NCBI GenBank assembly: GCA_002786025.1
Contig: NHNW01000058.1
Span: forward strand, 248,001 to 312,000
Reading direction: 5' to 3'
DNA from: Zasmidium citrigriseum
Lineage: Eukaryota; Ascomycota; Dothideomycetes; Mycosphaerellales; Mycosphaerellaceae
DNA: 64,000 bases
Both the position numbers and the translations under genes were made by a program. Below the pieces are notes generated by a model that saw nothing but the letters and a program-made list of their open reading frames with translations, did no database searches and was not told the DNA's origin. Each line of letters begins with the position of its first letter. Within the stretch, counting starts at the first letter, position 1. Of the stretch, positions 1 through 13,224 are shown one piece after another.

Positions 1-2240
1 TCTATATAGAGTACTATTAGGCTACCGAATATATTAAGAATTCCCTTAATCGCTACCTTTATAGTTAGTATAGATTTATTAGGTAGGGCCGTAGTAATCG
101 TAAAATTAGAGAAGTAGTAGACTATCGTTAGTAACTACTTATTCCCTCGATTACTTCGTAGGAATAGGCCTATAAAATCTACCTATATTAACTCGAAAGG
201 TTAGAGAGCGTCTAGTAATTTTAGTAGCTTTGTCCGCTAGTATTATAACTATATAATATATAGTATATAGCTATAGATGTATTCTCGGACGTCCTTTTAG
301 AGGCTTAGCTAGAAATACTTCTTTCGTAGGGCTTTTACTACTACTAATAGATTAAAGTACCCTACTCTGTCGTATACTTTTTATAGGATCCGAGGGATAT
401 ATCGTAGGTAAATATATATAAAGTATATATCTCTTCTAGGAGATAACCTTAGTAGTTTCTCGCTACTAAGCTAAAAATTAGCCGCGTATCTTATTAGATT
501 GTACTTCTAGGCCTTCGTCTACTCCTTTAGAAATGTCCCGTTAGTTAGATACTTTCTTACGTCCCTATACTATTCTTCCTCGAGCCGATTCTATTCCTAC
601 TACTACGTTTCCTTATACGTTTTACTAGTTTCTACTATTAAAACCTTTACTAAATTCCTAACTACGCTTAAGAAGTCTATAGGGGTATATAGGACTACTC
701 GTAGTCGTAAGTCGTCTACTAGAGAGTCGTTATCCGGCTAGGTATCTAATTTACTAATAGCTTCGTATCCTACTACTATAAGCCGAGAGTCTATTAATTC
801 TCTATCTATAGTTTACTACTCGCTATATAATTCCTAGTCTATAGTATAGATACTAGGTATATAGAAGGTAGTACTACGCGGCTATATATCTTATACTAGT
901 CTCTATTTCTATAAGGCGTATCGTTAGCTAGTAATACTCTATACGGCCTCTTTTACCTTATAGAGTTTATCTAGGACTTCTTCCTTAGTAAGTTTTCTCT
1001 CTAACTCGTCGAATAGGTTACTTAGCTTATTATATTATACCTTTAGGTTTGCGATATTAACTCCTCTATTCTCTCTATGGTACCTTACTATTATCCTATA
1101 GTTTAGCGGTTCCGCGTTATATTACACCTAATATATCTATATCTTATAGTAGGGGTAGTTATATATCTACCTACTATAGTACTTATAGTCCTCTTCGTAG
1201 TTCTAGTACTTAATCCTATAGTACTAATAGGAATACTTAGACTTATCGTAATTACTATACTAGTAATCGGGTCGTACCTAGGCCTAAGGGAGATCCTCGA
1301 ACTTCTCCTTCTCTCGTTCTACTATATCTATAGTCTAGTTTATACTTCGGTAGTAGAGGTAAGGATACTATTCCTTATTATATCGTTTATATACTTACTA
1401 GTATACGACCGGTAGATAACTAATAACTAGGGTCGCTTTAGGGTTAACGTTATAGATAGATTTACCTTCCGCTATTCTAAGTAGGCGTTAGCGTTTAGTA
1501 GTAGGTTTGTATTAGTATTTAGTATTTTTCTAATAGTAGCTCTAGTACTAATACCCTCTATCTAGTATCTTACGCTACTACTTTACCTCTATTATCTTAT
1601 AATCTACGTATATTTATCCTTAGGTATTCTCCTTTTCGATTTAAATCTAGTTTATATAGTTCTAATATACCCCTATTATATCCTCCTCGTTTACGTATCT
1701 CTAGCTTAGCGAACTCGTAGTCTTATAGTACTAGTATACGATCCCGTTCCTCTATAGCTCCTCCGTCCTTAGGCGCCTTATATAAGACCTATAGATTCTA
1801 GTAGTACCGTTATCCTAGATATCGAGATAGAGGGGAGCTATTATCGAATTATATAGCTAGTACTTTATTTCCCCTCTCTTTATTTTATATTTCCTATACG
1901 TCTTAAGGCTACTCTCGTTATCGTTACGCTATACTACTATAGTTTTTCTATAGATCCTATATATAGAGATTATAGCTATACTTAGCTTATAGGTTTTCTT
2001 CCCTTTCGGTACGTATACTTCTATATTATAGGGGGATAGGGTCCGTTTCTTACTATAGGACGCTTCGGCTATCCTAACCTCCCTAATAATATAGTCTCTT
2101 TTTTCGTCCTTCTCCTACTTCTTAAGCTCCCTAAGTATCTTTTCGTACCTATCCTTACCTAACTTCTAGAACTATTCCCGCTTCCCTTCTATATTATAGT
2201 TCCGAGCTTCTACTAGGAGTTTAGTAGTACTCTTATCCGC
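1..2240 (-). pseudogene. RIP-degraded unidentified ORF, 5' part of a mobile element
   Basis: On the minus strand, when TAG and TAA are read as former Gln or Trp codons, a long frame runs leftward from about 2,240 towards the window edge. It gives a hydrophilic, Lys/Glu-rich protein with stretches such as KDEKRDYIIREVRIAEASYS near its start and LFDELERKLTKEEVLDKLYK further on. No family is recognised. The frame starts just inside a short terminal motif (plus-strand cgtctagaaaac at about 2,264) that also bounds the reverse-transcriptase element at 23.57-29.83 kb, so this may be the 5' end of a related element cut by the window edge. Frame continuity to base 1 was only sampled. Confidence 0.4.
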
Positions 2241-2261
2241 CTTATAGTCTCCCGGAAAACG

Positions 2262-2277
2262 TCTAGAAAACCAAACG
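2262..2277. repeat. Terminal motif shared with the RT element
   Basis: The sequence aaaacgtctagaaaac matches, allowing changes at its edge, the inverted terminus found at 23,568 and 29,815, and it recurs inverted at about 52,113. It marks the right end of the relic that fills 1-2,240. A CG-rich, repetitive stretch follows it. Confidence 0.45.
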
Positions 2278-3059
2278 CGCGAGTTATACGAGTAGCTCGC
2301 GTAACTCGCGTAACTCGCGAAACTCGAGTAACTCGCTAGTCCCTAATCTACTCGACGGATAAGGGCGTATTTTCGAGCTACTCGCTATAACTCGTTAATT
2401 CTATAGAATCTATACGTAGTATATTTATTATAACGTATATTTATATCGTACTCTTCGATATTCGTAATAGGGTCGTCTAGTCTAGAATACCTATTAGGTA
2501 TATAGAAGTTATTGCCCCTAGTAGCTTAGCTACGCCTATCGTAGCTATAGACGTCGCAATTATCGATTAAGATATATATACTACTAGCTATATAGCGTAC
2601 GTACGACATAGTAAACCGATAAATGCTATATATAACGTATAATCTATTAAACGTTAAGATATTACTAGTTCTACTACCTCTAAACGATTTAGCGTTAGTA
2701 GTTAGTACGAATATTATAAAGCGCGAGCGAAACGCGAATTCCGGCTCGCGTCTCGCTCGCGTTTCGCTCGCGCGTAGGTTCTACGGGTAGGGAAAGGGAA
2801 CTAATTATTAAGCGATTATCTACACTCTATCTATCTATTAATAGCTAATATACTTTAATGCTCGTATACTTACCCGCGACCTTCGATACTATCTCTAACT
2901 TTACCTACTCTATTATATACTCGTTAAAGACCGCCTCTTACTCTCGTACTAGCTATAGTACCCTAGGCTTTCCCTTAAAACATTTAAAATACTATAGGTA
3001 CTACTCTTCTAGGTGTCTAATTACCTTCGCGACTCTTTCCTCGATATCTATCTACGAGT
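2278..3059. other. Spacer with CG-rich repeats and a hairpin
   Basis: No gene is supported here. From 2,270 to 2,400 there are degenerate tandem copies of an actcgcg-like unit. At 2,721-2,737 and 2,757-2,773 lies a perfect 17-bp inverted repeat rich in CG (gcgcgagcgaaacgcga and its complement) with a 19-base loop. A 74-codon open frame near 2,858 is judged a chance frame. Confidence 0.6.
2721..2773. repeat. CG-rich hairpin, 17-bp perfect arms
   Basis: The left arm gcgcgagcgaaacgcga at 2,721-2,737 is the exact reverse complement of 2,757-2,773, with a 19-base loop. The arm contains the cgaaacgcga core that recurs at module borders throughout the RIP block. Because the arms hold no CA or TG, their perfect match survived RIP. 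Confidence 0.85.
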
Positions 3060-4830
3060 ATAGGTCCTTCGCTTTAAGTTAAATCGACCTTAGCGTATTA
3101 GCCTCGTCTCGTTAGACCTCGTAGGACTTATACTTGTTTATCGTACCGTTGCGTAGTAACGCTCTAGACGGTAGGCGCGGTATTCGTAAGCTCCTTAGTA
3201 GTAATAGGCGGCGAGGATAGTATACCCTCGATATTAAGTAGTAGGCTACTAGATCGGCTAGGTATTAGGCTACTTAAGTAACTACCCTAATTAGCGGGCG
3301 TACTCGAATATCTACTATCGCTTAGCCTATTACTCGAGCCTTTATAAATAGTCTCCTACCTATTCGGAGGCGGCTAACTATAGTTATTAGTTACTATAGA
3401 ATATTAGTATATCCTTTATAGACGAAGTATTAATTACCTTTAGATAGAGCCGCGTCTATACTATAGTCGATCTCTTTACTACTAGCATTATCTTACTCTA
3501 AGAAGGCGTCTAGGTTATCGATAGTAGTATTATTTAGTATCTACGAGGTATTAAAGCCGTCGTCCTTATCGTTATCGATACCTACGTCGATACCTTCTAT
3601 AACTTTGTAAGTAACGATTCGGAGAACTTTTACCTTCTATAACTAGTCGGGGATTTCCCTCTAGCGTCGTATCCTCTTCTTGTATTAGGCTTTAGCCTTA
3701 ATTATATCGAACCTAAAGTAGCTATCTCCCTTTTCGTTATAACGTTAAGGACTATACTTAAACCGTCGAAACTAGAGGTGTATTACGGTAGTAACGTACA
3801 TAATTATAAATAGATTAACGTTCGTAAACTTAGACTTAGTACCCTTCTTTAAGCTAAGACCTTTCGGGTTAAAGAATGCGGCCCTAATATAGTCGATAAC
3901 GAAAGGTGTAAGGTACCTCGCGCCCTTCTAACGACCGTTAGTATAGTCGCCTACTCGGATAATATACTTATAGGTCGGCCTAGCGGATACTCGAACTAGA
4001 AGCTATTAGTAAGCTAGGCCCTCGCCTAGTCTACTACCCTCTTATTTTTCTTAGGGCTACCCTTATAGAATACTAGGTCTTATAATATATAGTCTTTAAT
4101 ACGGCTATTAATATTGTTTCGGCTATACTAAATAGAGTTACGTATCTACGAAGTATTAGTATTTAGAATAGGTTTACTAAGGGTGCCTATATCGTATAAC
4201 GAATCCTCGTTAGGTTCCTCGGGGATCTATTTAATATCGTCTTGAAATTGTGCCCTCTCTTCTTAGTATTTCGACTATATACGCTATATTAACGAACGGA
4301 ACCAATTATTAGTATTACCTATTAGGGCTATCGTCGAGTAGTCGTAGTTACTACGTACGGCCGTAGTTTATAGGAGTAGCTTTATGTCCTCGTATATCCC
4401 CTTTAGCGATACTAGTAGTATAAACTTCTCTTCTGGCCTCTTAATTCTACCGAGAGGTACGGAGTTACTATAGTTATCTTAGGCGCGCCTATAGTATTTC
4501 GAGCGCTTCTTAGACTACTCGGGCTATATATCTAACGTACTATCCCTCTTTCGTTTTAGCTTACTTCTAGTATAGCTATTACGAACCTAAGAAGTTAGTA
4601 TTAGGGTAAGAGTATTATAAGAACTAGACTCGTACTAACGTTACTATACTTAACTTTTAGAATTTTCTACTAGGCGGCTCTAGTATCGTCTTCTTACTCT
4701 AATACCGCGTCGTCGTCGTCTTTAGACGACGAAGAGGTATTATGTTAGGTCTAGTAGTTATTATTAGAATCGTCGGATATATATTCTACTATCGTTATAG
4801 GCTAGAAAGTAATAGGGATCGTTAACGCTT
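3060..4830 (-). pseudogene. RIP-degraded ORF-B (copy 1), unidentified
   Basis: The minus strand, read through RIP stops, gives a protein of very roughly 600 residues. An acidic, Ser/Asp-rich start (SDDSNNN and SSSSKDDDD) is followed by a basic, nuclear-localisation-like segment (KLKRKR) and a conserved later part containing YKKRIRRQREIPDQLQKVKV. The later part aligns by eye with the minus-strand relic at 30.4-32.4 kb, including a shared acidic DxDxD-type stretch and a DNLDAFLEQD/TLNDFLSTDQ segment. It is divergent from ORF-C just to its right, an arrangement seen in both copies. No known family is recognised and the function is unknown. Some frame changes are present. Confidence 0.4.
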
Positions 4831-5099
4831 ATAACTAAGGGTATAGATAAGTAGTATATAGAGGGTAGGTAAAGTAGGCGAGCGATATATAGGTAAGAAG
4901 GACGACGCGGGTATAGAAATTAAAGGCTATTAGAGTTTGTCGCGAGCGCGTTATTTACGTCCGCTTAACCTGGTTTAGCCCTAATTCGTACCTCCGCGTT
5001 TCGCGAATCTACCGTTCGTATTCTACTCGCGTTTACGCGTCTCGATAATACGCTATACTCGCGCTTCTATACCTATTTACGATAATATCGACTGGAAAC

Positions 5100-5600
5100 G
5101 CTCGCTAACGATACTACGCTACGAATACTCGTTAAAAGGCTAATATACTTATATAGAGGAGGTACGTATCCTATAGGCTACGGCCGCGGCCCTATTACGA
5201 TACCGCTATTAACTAATATACGAAAGAACTCTCTAGTTATAGTATCTATTAAAGACGAAGATATACTAATAGTCGTTATAGACTTACTACTACTAATATA
5301 GCGTTAGTAGTCTATATTACCGCCGTCTCGTAAGCGTAGAAGGTTAGGCCCTCGTAGTCTATCGGTTTATCGTAAAGCCGTAAAACGCCTATACGAAGAA
5401 GAGCCGCCTTCCTCGCCGATTATCGTAGTCGAGCGCTTAAATAAGGTTAATATTACCGAGTTTCGTTCGTTATAGCGAAGAGTAGTAATATTAAAGGGGG
5501 TTATCGACGATATCTAGTCGTTCTTAGTAGGGATCGGATATAATAGAGGGAAGCAACTAGTAAAGATAAGAGCATTGTATTAATAGCTTCCGCCGTGTAT
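5100..5600 (+). pseudogene. RIP-degraded ORF-C (copy 1), unidentified
   Basis: Reading through RIP stops gives a short plus-strand frame with basic and Ser/Pro-rich stretches, ending in a segment containing VERLNKVNITEFRSLQ. The paralogue at 32.7-33.2 kb has VERLNEVNITEFRALQ at the equivalent place, so the two are clearly homologous. The C-terminal part looks amphipathic and may form a coiled coil. It lies head-to-head with ORF-B, with a spacer of a few hundred bases. No family is recognised. Confidence 0.45.
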
Positions 5601-6127
5601 AAGTTGTAATATATTATAGGTATTTAATTTAAAGTAATTCGTAGTCGTAAACCCTTAGCCTTATAAAGGCTTGTCCCTTATTCTTAATAACTAATAAACT
5701 ATCGTTTTACCCTAAATTTAACCGTCTATAAGGCTAGTAATAGATATAATTGTCTACTTAGTTCTATAAGTATACTCTAGCGTAGGCGAAACCCGTACTA
5801 AGGCCGATATATATAATGTTATTAGGGTTATAACTCTAGACGACTTAGGGTTAATAAGAAATAGAATATTAGATAGTAGTCTCTCGAAACCGATCTAACT
5901 ATATATATATAGTATTATATAACACTACGGCTTTAATATTAGTAAGGTTTTAAGATAGTATCTCTTCTATAAAACGCTATATCCGTCTTAATCCTTTTAG
6001 TATTGTAATACGCTTACTATCTACTAGTAACTACGTATTATTCGATATATCTACTAACGTAAACGCCCTAACCGTATTACTAATTAAACGTATATAGATA
6101 GTAGTATCCTTCGATATACTAATTAGA

Positions 6128-6352
6128 TTATAGGGACTCTACTACGGAAACGTACGTATAGAGTAGATAGCTTAAAGACACCCTTTAGATCGTTAAGGCT
6201 TAGGTTAATATCGGTAGGTCTTATTAAAATAGCTTTAAGATATCCGGGTCTATTAGGCTATAAGGCCTTCCGATACTAACCTAAGCTTTAACGATCTAAA
6301 GGGTACCTTAGAGCTATCTACCCCTTACGTATATTAATAGGGAGAGTACCTT
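6128..6352. repeat. Large palindrome, about 95-base arms
   Basis: The left arm (about 6,128-6,230) and right arm (about 6,258-6,352) are imperfect reverse complements. The best-matched parts are ccctttagatcgttaaggct at 6,180 and its near-complement around 6,283-6,304. The loop is about 27 bases. The size and form resemble a foldback or MITE-type element. It sits between ORF-C and the first helicase relic. Confidence 0.75.
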
Positions 6353-6525
6353 ATAGTTTAAGAGGCGTTCTTTTTTAGCTCTCGCGTCTAGTTTAGCTAT
6401 GCCGGCTATAGTAGGCTATATTAGAGAGTAGTAGCTAATAATTGAACGATAAACCGCCTTTTTGCTCTAATCGATAGATATATACTATTTCCTACTCTAT
6501 AGTCGATATATCTACTATTACTATA

Positions 6526-6562
6526 GTCGGACGGTAATCTTCGTAGGTTTGCGAGGATTACC
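6526..6562. repeat. Short hairpin with near-perfect stem
   Basis: The stem ggacggtaatcttcg pairs with cgaggattaccgtcc, with one mismatch, across a loop of about 7 bases (taggttt). It lies in the spacer before the first helicase relic. No function can be assigned. Confidence 0.7.
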
Positions 6563-7439
6563 GTCCGTTTTTAATCTAGCCGGCGATACAAACGCAGCTA
6601 TCCGATTAGATATTACCCCTAAGTATAGATATATAGATACCTTAGTATATACTTTACGTCCTCTCTTACGGGACTTTATCTATCTCGTACTCGATTACTA
6701 CCTATAATACTAGCTAGATATTAATTAGATTAACGCTATAAGACTTAGAGAGGATTAACTCGTCTACTTTCGCTATACTAACGATCCTATAGGCTAGAGG
6801 CGGTAGAATAGGCGTATTCCTTACGAACCTATACCGACCGTTCGAGAATACTCTACGACGCCGTTATCGTATACCTAGCTTCTATAGACCTATTCTATAA
6901 GAGTTAACGAAGCTAGTAGTAGAAGATAAGTATTTACTAATCGTAAGATACCGTTCGGGGCGGCGCCTAAGGTATAGTACGATAAAGAGACAGGCATACG
7001 ATATAGAGATATAAATAGTAAGTCCTAGTTAGTATATATAATATAGGACATTGTTAGGAGAGTATGTACCTCTACTCCCGCGATTGCTTTATTAGTTACT
7101 CCTTTAGCCCTAGCCCTAAGTCTCTATCGTATACGTACGACTAAATGCCCGGAGACTAAGCCTTAGTTTAGTAAGTTATCTTTATTCGACTACTCTTATA
7201 TAGTACGTATATACTCGCGTTTACTAATATCTCGTAACGGCTAGATAACGTATAATTTTATGTATACTAGCGTACGCTCTATAGCGACGCTTTACTAAAG
7301 CGGCTACGTAGCTTATATTTCGTACGCGATCCGAAACGCGAGTTTCGACACTATATACGCGTAGTCTACGAGTTTCTACTCGTATCTCGTCCGCGTACGT
7401 TACTACTATAGTAATACCCCGTATTAGTCCGCTAAGCCG

Positions 7440-10400
7440 CCCTCCCTACCTACGTATAAATATAAATACTAGCTCGCTTTCTAACCTATCCTCCTACGTA
7501 ACCCTTACCCTTATATACTCTCGTATAGCGCTACTTACTCTATCGGCTAAACGCCTAGTTACTTCTAACTCGGTAATATAGTAATTCCCCGATAATATTA
7601 GATAGCTTACTAACGAGACGGTAGCGCGCTTACTCTCTTCGGAACGCCTACTATAGCGGACCCTAATAAGAAGTACTCCCCGCCTACTACGAAGGCCGAT
7701 TAGTAGACGCTAGTAGAGCTCGTAGAGTTCTATAAGTATACTTAGGTACGATTCGGCGACAAATTCTAAGAACTATTTAAATAGAACCCTTAATAGTAGT
7801 TATTAGCGAAGATAGTATACTTAAGTATACTCTAGAAGAATAACCTACTCGTAAAAGGTATAGGCGGTTAGTAGGTAAAGGATATAGATATATAGTATCC
7901 TCGGATAGTCGTAGAGAGAGACCTCTATAAGTAGTACCCTAAGCTATTCTTCGACCCTAGTAGTAGCTATCGCTAGAGGCTAACCTTTCTTTATTATAGA
8001 GTGTTCTACTAGGACCGCATTAGTAATAAGGCTAACTTTAACTATAAGTCGTTAACCTAAGTATATATAGTCTTCGTAAAGGGCAAGTACTCTACTAGGG
8101 ATAGGGATAAAGAGCGATATTCGGCGGCTAAGTAGTCGACACCTAGCTACGTCGCTTAAGTAGTACCGTCGAGTCGACGTAACTTATAGGCCTTAGCGAA
8201 GTTAGTAGTCTCTACTATTAAAGGATTACCGGCGATTGTTTTACGTACTATTCCTATCCTTACTACTCTATATAAGTCTAGATCGCTTAGTACGAAGCGC
8301 CTAAAGCTAGATACTAGCGGTAGCTTTGCTCTAGTACTAGTTATAAAGGCCCGTAAGGACTATAACCTTATTATCGTCGTAATTACCTTCTAGTCTAATA
8401 ATAGAGCGAGCTACCGTACCGAGCGGGTCGGCGTTAAGTCGTTCTATTAGGAAGATACGCCGTCGTAGTTAAGCGCCTTATTTAGTACTAAATACTATCT
8501 ATACCTAGCTAATCGCGAAGTATACTTCTTCGACGAGTATAGAGAGCGTGTACCCGTCTATACGGGCGGAAATATCGACGCTATAGTTAACTACCTCTAC
8601 GAAAGCCTCGATACTATTACTAATCTAAAGTGTAACCTCCTAGCCTTTTCCGTACAAAATAACGACGTTACGAGACTAGAGTCCCTCCCTATAGAGTAGC
8701 GGTTATAGCGTATAGAATACGCTAAAAATACTAGTACTATTAGCGTCTTAGGTACTATTAATACTCCGGCCGCGGCTATATAGATAGACGAGTCTCTACG
8801 TCTTAACGATAGCGCTACCGTTACTCCTCCGCTAGATAGTATGTTTAGAGAGATAGGTCTCGGAGAAAAGCGTCTAGATACGAGTAGCGGGCCTAAGGCT
8901 AAGCCTCTACTTCGTATAGATATAGAGGAGGACGACTTAGCGGCCGATAATACTAGCGAGACTATTACTAGCGATAAAGGTCGTATCTAGCCTTATAACG
9001 AAGAGATTATCGAGATTCCTAATAATACGCTACCGCTAACGCCGCCGAGGAAAGGCGTACCCGAGGTCTAGGACGATACGAATCCAGATATACTAGAGTT
9101 ATTATATATACGGAGCGAAAAGTTTCCTAATTATCTATACTATACCGGTATAGAGATACCTCTACTACGGGCTTATCGTAAGAAGCCTACTATCGATATT
9201 TCGAAGTAGAATCTTTCCGAACCGCTAACCCTTATAGACTAGCTTTCTAGATAAGCGGTAGAACTTCTCGCTACCTAGGCTCGCGAAGATAAGGCCGAGG
9301 CTATAAAGGATAGTAGCGCGAAGATTACTACGTAACTAGTTAGCGTAAACGGACTCTATTACTTTAACACGGCATTCTAGAAGGAGATAGTCTATCCGTT
9401 CTTCGGCTTCGACCTAGACGACACCTACCCTTAGTCTAAGGGCTTCTACGATAGATAGAATAAAGATAAAGGTTTCTACCCCTTCTAAATAAATAGCGTT
9501 ACTTGGTTCCTAAAGAAGCTACTACGAGGCGAGGAGCTCGTATTTAACGCTATAGAAATAGGTACTAGTAAGACGTATATTAGTATTATAATTATAGATA
9601 TCCTACGGTATCTACGTAAACTCTTTTTATATACTACTCGCGATCGACCTAATCTATCGGAAGCCGTTAAGAGAGATAATACGCCTCTTAAGCCCTTTAA
9701 TCCGCGGATCCTTATAGACTAGACGCTAGTCGTACGTCTAGGAATAACGCTAATATCCGTCCCGTCGAACTTAATAGAGTAGTAGGTTCGCGAGATTACT
9801 AAGTTCGCCTATAACCCTAATCTCGTTATTATAATTACGGGCGGCGGTACTCTTATACCAGGAATAAGAGACAATCGCCTCTTTAAGACGTAGCTATTCT
9901 ATAAGAGCTATAAGATCGGCGGTAAGTTTGTTACGCTAGAAGTAATTACGTACTATAAATTATTTAGTAATAAGTACGTTAAAGGCGAGGTCGATATTAA
10001 GAACTACCTCCGTCGAGACCGTAACGGTAACGCTATACTATAGTAGAACAATATCTATATACTTACTACGAAGGATTCTATTTTAAAATCTATCGAGTAT
10101 ATCGATCGATCTACTAGTAGGTATAGTAATAGAGAGATTATCGGTCGTTAGGCTATATCTTTCGTAGACGAGTCTTATAAGCTTAAGAAGCCTAATAGTA
10201 ATTAGTAGAAGGTCTTAGGTAGCCTACCTAGCTAGCCGCCTATAGTCTGTCTTAGTACTACTCTATATCGATACCTAGAATATCTATTTACCGCCGTACA
10301 CGCCGCCTAGTCTCGATACCTTAATCGATATACCTCCAGTAAGAAGAGTAAGATTACGGTATATCCTAATATAGACAAGCTAACCTTTACTATCTAGGAG

Positions 10401-11666
10401 GATACTAAAGACTACTAGGGTTAGTACTTTAAATCGGATATTCTAGATTAGATACGTACGATAGTAAAGAAGGCTAGTTAGTATAACGTCGGTCTATCGA
10501 TATAGGCTATCTCGACTACGATAAGTAGTAATACGACGATTAAGGACTATACTTAGAGATAGAGGAAGTCGGTATAAGAGCTTATACGGGACTATAAGAA
10601 AGAAGCCGCTCTTATTACTAGATAGCTAGACCGCCGCCTTCTACGTATTAGGCGGACCGATAACTAGGATCTAAAGGGTATAGGTTAAACTACTATATAT
10701 ATAGACTTCCTAGCGAACTCGTACTTCGACTTTAAGTTGTAGTAGTCGGATAAGGTTCTTAACGATATAGAGGCGGCGTTTTAGTTAGATAGAAACGGTA
10801 GAGAGCCCGACGAGAATAGTAAGGGAGGAAAGGATCTATTATCTATTACTAGTATCGTATCGAAATAGTCGTATACTAGTATATAGCTAGAGATAGAAGT
10901 ATAGCGTAAGAGCGATTCTATACTCGATAAGGAGCTCGGAGTCTATAATAAGGAGACTAATCTTTAAGCCTATATATAGCCCGATAGTACTTTTCGGAAG
11001 CGCGTTATACCCCGTCTATATAAGATATAGATAGCTAAATATCTTATAGACGTACTCCGTTAGGCCTACTAGTAGCAAAACTTTCTCGGATACCCTCGCA
11101 AAGTTACTATCGTCGCTAGTAAGCCCTTTAATTACTTCGTAATTTCGGAGATAATTAAGTACTATATCGAGAACGGTATTAATAAGGACGTCTTTCTAGA
11201 CGAGTACTATATAACTACCGTTTTAAGCTTCGATAAGTTAAAGAAGTATAATACGGGGTATATCCGTAAGTTTAATACTACTTATCTAGAGAAGGAAGGC
11301 TACGAAGATATACCTTACTTCCTCGTCGCTACTAGTAGTTAAGTCTAGGTTAGCGTAGAGTTCCCGCCTACTAATCTTACTATTTAAGTCGATACTAGCT
11401 ATACTACTAAGGATAATATCTAGTATACTAGTAGAAGCGTACGCTAGCGCCTAGTCTAGCCTACTGAGTATACTAAGAGTTTCTATATCGTAGGTAAGGG
11501 CGGTTTATACGACCTCGGCGAACTACTTCTAGATAGATAGAAGAGCGAGGCGGACGTAAAGGCGAGGTTATAGAATCGGTTTCCGAAGGCGCTAATAAAT
11601 ATAAAGGCGAAGAGGAAGGTTAGCGCTAACGGCGTAGAGTATAAGGAAGTCGATAAGGACGAATAA
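7440..11666 (+). pseudogene. RIP-degraded SNF2/SF2-type helicase relic H1
   Basis: Ignoring RIP stops, one frame runs unbroken for about 4.2 kb (about 1,400 codons) to TAA at 11,664. The C-terminal half has helicase hallmarks. At 9,480-9,545 is a segment like the SNF2 Q region (PFQINSVTWFLKKLL). At 9,555 motif I reads EIGTSKT, which reverts to EMGTGKT if TpG-to-TpA changes are undone. At 10,167 motif II reads DESYKLKK (DESH before RIP). LPSQPPI and an LSTTL motif III-like segment follow. The N-terminal half holds a conserved RIVVERDLYKQYPKLFF segment at about 7,900 that the other copies share. In life it would have been a DNA-dependent ATPase. SNF2 membership is inferred from motif form, and other SF2 families are possible. 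Confidence 0.6.
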
Positions 11667-11819
11667 GTAATAGGATATCGTAAGTAGTATAGATAATTAG
11701 AACGAGCGTATATAACTATAATCTTAATTTAATAGCGTTAATATACTACGACGGATATCTATATAAACGGGAATATAATAAGTATCGTATCTAAGACTAG
11801 CAAACGTTAGTTAAGTTAT

Positions 11820-12170
11820 ATACGCGGCCGAAACGCGAGATACGAGGTATCTACGGACGTAGGAACGCGAGCTACCTTTAGTCGTAGAGCTTCGCTAGTA
11901 TAGTAATTATTAACGAGTAGCCGAAACGCGAGATACGAGGTATCCGTAGGTATAGGAACGCGAGCTACCTTTAGTCGTAGAACCCTATTAGTACTATCCT
12001 CGGTAACGAGTAGTTAAAGCGCGAAATACGATCTATCTACTAGAGCGGGAGAGTAGATACCCTTACTCCTAGTCTAAGTCGACCCGGTTAATCGTTATAT
12101 ACGGCCGAAACGCGAGTTACGAAGTATTAATAGATATAGGAACGCGAGCCTTCCGTAGTCGTATATAACC
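11820..12170. repeat. Satellite, four units of about 93 bp
   Basis: Four tandem units begin near 11,828, 11,921, 12,012 and 12,105. The first, second and fourth share ccgaaacgcgag and a later aggaacgcgagc, while the third is more decayed. The period is close to that of the 94-bp satellite at 18.0 kb and the units share words, so the two arrays are related. The array follows the H1 stop directly. Confidence 0.75.
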
Positions 12171-12419
12171 GCCTATATTTCTACTAAGAAGAGGCGTAGT
12201 ATACTATATAGTATATACTTAGGCGGATATAGTTGCTTTATACTACGACCTCGCCTTTTAAAGTGTTAAAAATACTAGTAAGCGTTTATATACTATATAG
12301 CTCGTTACTCTATACTCTATATAGACTATTACTAGTATTAACTATATTCTATCTCTATCGAATCGCCTCGATTCGTATTATTATAATAGGCTCGCTATAC
12401 TAGACGGCGTATATTAATT

Positions 12420-12900
12420 ACCTACCGTAATAGAACTATCCTCCGTATTCGATAGTAAAACATCGTCTATCGTAAACGTAATAATAAACTCTAGCTAGCG
12501 TTCTTATAATATTAAACGGGCTATAACGGCCTTCTACTAGCGGGTATTATCGATAAGCGAGATAGTAGTATCCCTACCGATTGTCTCCTTCTTCTAATAT
12601 AAGGTATATTTAGATAGGTCGAAGCTATAATCTATCTATAATAACGACGTAAATTTCCTAAAATCTAAATCCTCGATTATTGTCTTACTAGAACTAGTCG
12701 GGTTCGGCTATCTATCGACGAGCTCGTAGAGCCGATATAATAGCTTAGTATTACCTTCCTACTACGAGATCTTAATTATCTCGTCCTACTATTTAGTAAT
12801 AGGTAGTACTTTAGTACTAAACTACGTATATAATCTAGTAGAGTTATCTTCGAGAGGCCTAGGCGATTCGCTATCTACCCCTTTCCGAGGTACTTCTCGC
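12420..12900 (-). pseudogene. RIP-degraded ORF-S (copy 1), unidentified
   Basis: The minus strand, read through RIP stops, contains KLLYRLYELVDR, IIEDLDFRKF and NTRQQKAVIARLILQERQ. The plus-strand relic at 47.3-48.0 kb has KPLYWLYKLVRG, VIKDLDFSLF and NERQQKAVIARIVREDQ in the same order. The two are therefore paralogues on opposite strands relative to their neighbouring helicases. Coding remains may extend rightward to about 13,200. No family is recognised; the function is unknown. Confidence 0.45.
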
Positions 12901-13224
12901 TACTAGCTATAGCGCCGAAAATTAGAAGAAATCTTCGTAACGAGGAATCCGAACGTGTCTTAACTATTATAAGTCCGTAACCGATCTACCGTCTAAGGGA
13001 ATCGTTTCGCCTTTTTATACTCTAGTAACGTTACCCTTAATAGATCCGTCCGAGCTATCTCTTTCTCTAATATAGACCGAAATATACTTCCGATCGAGCC
13101 TCGTTTAGTCGTAATCCTTTCGATAACGCTATAGAAGGCTTTATATTCCGAATCGTCTAGTCCGAGACTAGACTTAATCGTATTAGTAGTATACTAGCTA
13201 CGACACTAAGGACGTCGACGAGAG

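Larger units (their letters stand above)
5601..7439. other. Spacer with large palindrome, hairpin and possible coding remains
   Basis: This stretch holds an inverted repeat with arms of about 95 bases (6,128-6,352) and a short hairpin (6,526-6,562), both listed separately. Between about 6,600 and 7,080 the plus strand can be read as a basic, Arg-rich frame when RIP stops are ignored, but no paralogue or family was recognised and it is not claimed as a gene. A CGAAACGCGAG core occurs near 7,330. Confidence 0.4.

Noticed and set aside
2858..3082. A 74-codon open frame on the plus strand inside the RIP block
   Set aside because: It is the only sizeable stop-free frame in 53 kb, has no recognisable feature, and lies beside ORF-B remains on the other strand. 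Chance is the simplest explanation.
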